Source: an uncultured Clostridia bacterium
Lineage (GTDB): Bacteria; Bacillota; Clostridia; Christensenellales; UBA1242
Reading direction: 5' to 3'
Assembly: GCA_947625955.1 (NCBI GenBank)
Contig: CANQQH010000006.1
Location: 1 to 22,219, forward strand
Length of the DNA stretch: 22,219 nt
In this document: in pieces, positions 21,001 through 22,219 of the stretch
How the letters are laid out: every line of letters starts with the position of its first letter
How positions within the stretch are numbered: position 1 is the first letter of the stretch
Notes under the pieces: model-generated
The model's database searches: none
The model's input: the letters and a program-made list of their open reading frames with translations, nothing else
What the model was told of the DNA's origin: nothing
Made by a program: the position numbers and the translations under genes

Positions 21001-21050
21001 AAATGTTAACATTTTTTGCCCTTTTCGTCAAATGTTAAAGCAAAACATTT
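21001..21050. promoter_or_regulatory. holB promoter with overlapping operator-like repeats
   Basis: Minus strand: TTGACG (21031-21026), 17-bp spacer, TAACAT (21008-21003), and ATG 6 nt later. A perfect 14-bp palindrome AAATGTTAACATTT (21001-21014) covers the -10. The half-site AAATGTTAA recurs at 21030-21038 in the same orientation, 29 bp away, over the -35, with an inverted AACATTT at 21044-21050. Confidence 0.6.
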
Positions 21051-21060
21051 CAGTTTGCCG

Positions 21061-22219
21061 CTAAACATCCAAAGTGATAACAGGACGGAACCCAGGACCG
21101 CTGCAAGAAATCCAAGCATACCACATATAACCATTACCGGCAATATACTCCGCAAGTTGTCTGTCCTTGCCTGAATAGTTAGAAGTGTTTCTTAGCCACC
21201 AAGCTGTTGTCACAGACCAATAACTTGTAGATTCAGTCTCGTTATTACCATATGAAGCTTTATTGCTTACCGCAAAATCGCTTGGGGATGCTACTTCCAA
21301 TTCTGAGTAATTTCCAAAGATTTCAAATTCTCTCCATGTCAACTCACTTGCAATATAAACATAGTCCTCAGTTGTTTCGCCGCTTCCATAATCACCATTT
21401 CTAACATCAGCAACTGAAGATAAGGCTATTGCTGTTTTTTCAGCCTCCGTGAACACGCTATTATAGAACTCACCATTGCTCCAAGTTCTAAGTTGGCAAT
21501 CTTTCCACTTTACTGGCATATATTTTCCGCTACTATAAACTTGTGGTGAATATTGCACATCGGCGGTTAGAACAAGTTCGCTCATAAGTTTGAGTTGCTC
21601 CTCACCTGCTTGCCACTTTTCATAGTTGAGAACAAACCACCTTAACGGTTCAACCTTGAACCATGCGATTGTCCCATCGCTTTTCATTGCATCGCCGTTT
21701 TTATATTTGTTGGTTGATGACGCGACTAATTGGTTGTTTGGTTTGAAACCAACTGGAACAACAACCGATGCTCCAGGTTCATTATCGTAAAAAGTCCCGC
21801 CCGTTTTGCAAGTTCCCCTAACATAAAGCTGACCATTATATTCATATTCGTCCCATGTTGTTGAGTCCATCTTATATGTCTTTGTTGAAACAGGCTTCGA
21901 AGAGGAATACCAACTTTCAAGCGTTGAGTTGAGCGAGTTTCCAACATAACTTTGAGGATAAGATCCAATATAAACATAGTGAACAAATGTGGTTGATGTT
22001 CTTCCATGCGCAGTTCCGCCAAGCATAATAGTGTCTTCACTGATTTCGAACTTGAAGTTGCCTTCGCGCTCGATGTCATCTTCGTTTATGTTCGCTCCCT
22101 CTTCGATATTGAGAGTTGCACCCTTTTCAACATATATTGCGGGTCCGTTATCTGCCGTGCAATTTGTTATGCTTCCCGCCGTGATGTTGCACTCAGCTCC
22201 AGCGCGCACATATATTCCT
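21061..22219 (-). CDS. Secreted surface protein, beta-helix repeats plus DUF6273 (3' part only)
   Basis: The frame is open through the right window edge, so the N-terminus is missing and the GTG near 22209 is not the start. The first about 50 visible residues repeat a pattern like GAECNITAGSITNCTADNGPA, IYVEKGATLNIEEGANI, typical of a right-handed beta-helix. The rest matches DUF6273: FVHYVYIGSYPQSYVG, WFKVEPLRWFVLN, QLRTWSNGEFYNSVFTEAEKTAI, TTAWWLRNTSN and the closing GPGFRPVITLDV. Such proteins are usually extracellular and carried in many copies by uncultured Clostridia. Substrate is unknown. It is followed by holB after 64 nt with no clear terminator, although holB has its own promoter. 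Confidence 0.8.
   Translation of the reverse strand, partial: GIYVRAGAECNITAGSITNCTADNGPAIYVEKGATLNIEEGANINEDDIEREGNFKFEISEDTIMLGGTAHGRTSTTFVHYVYIGSYPQSYVGNSLNSTLESWYSSSKPVSTKTYKMDSTTWDEYEYNGQLYVRGTCKTGGTFYDNEPGASVVVPVGFKPNNQLVASSTNKYKNGDAMKSDGTIAWFKVEPLRWFVLNYEKWQAGEEQLKLMSELVLTADVQYSPQVYSSGKYMPVKWKDCQLRTWSNGEFYNSVFTEAEKTAIALSSVADVRNGDYGSGETTEDYVYIASELTWREFEIFGNYSELEVASPSDFAVSNKASYGNNETESTSYWSVTTAWWLRNTSNYSGKDRQLAEYIAGNGYMWYAWISCSGPGFRPVITLDV

Noticed and set aside
1..22219. CRISPR arrays, rRNA genes, riboswitches or T-box leaders
   Set aside because: No regularly spaced direct repeats, no rRNA-like sequence and no conserved riboswitch or T-box motif were noticed. All intergenic gaps are under 200 nt.

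Overview
The window looks like a piece of a low-GC Firmicute chromosome, most likely an uncultured, possibly spore-forming member of the Clostridia. This follows from the gene content: a holB-ricT-ferredoxin-trmN6 cluster and a tatD-rsmA pair (the neighbourhood seen in Bacillus and Clostridium), spmA-spmB, a DUF4364 regulator, a DUF5050-like lipoprotein and a DUF6273 surface protein. All assignments rest on motifs read by eye; no database search was possible.

Left part (1 to about 5.34 kb): an AT-rich accessory block. A plus-strand run of closely packed genes starts with the 3' part of a cytosine-C5 methyltransferase and continues with a hypothetical, an HUH-type rolling-circle replication initiator and four small unknowns. 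It ends at a strong bidirectional terminator. A GC-richer hairpin just after the rep region is a candidate replication origin. A convergent gene encodes a zinc-finger DUF2726 nuclease-like protein. An IS30-family transposase gene with candidate terminal repeats follows. Together this looks like an integrated rolling-circle plasmid or phage-like element whose left end is outside the window.

Middle (5.35-11.4 kb, minus strand): CYTH protein, a short comEC, holA, a membrane protein, a membrane-anchored M28-like peptidase that has lost its Glu-Glu pair, and murI. A tRNA-Glu(CUC) with its own promoter and terminator lies upstream on the plus strand.

Right part (11.4-22.2 kb): two hypothetical genes facing a divergent DUF4364 regulator; a lipoprotein; a hypothetical; rsmA and tatD; the divergent sporulation pair spmA-spmB; then trmN6, ferredoxin, ricT and holB read leftwards; and finally the C-terminal part of a secreted beta-helix/DUF6273 protein cut by the window edge.

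The most interesting points are: the Rep/IS30/methyltransferase element with its candidate origin; several housekeeping genes (comEC, holA, holB, perhaps spmA and the 15466 gene) whose promoter -10 box lies only 6-10 nt before a start codon with no Shine-Dalgarno sequence, suggesting leaderless transcripts in a Firmicute; the probable M28 pseudo-peptidase; a ComEC without its nuclease domain; and a repeated operator-like element over the holB promoter.
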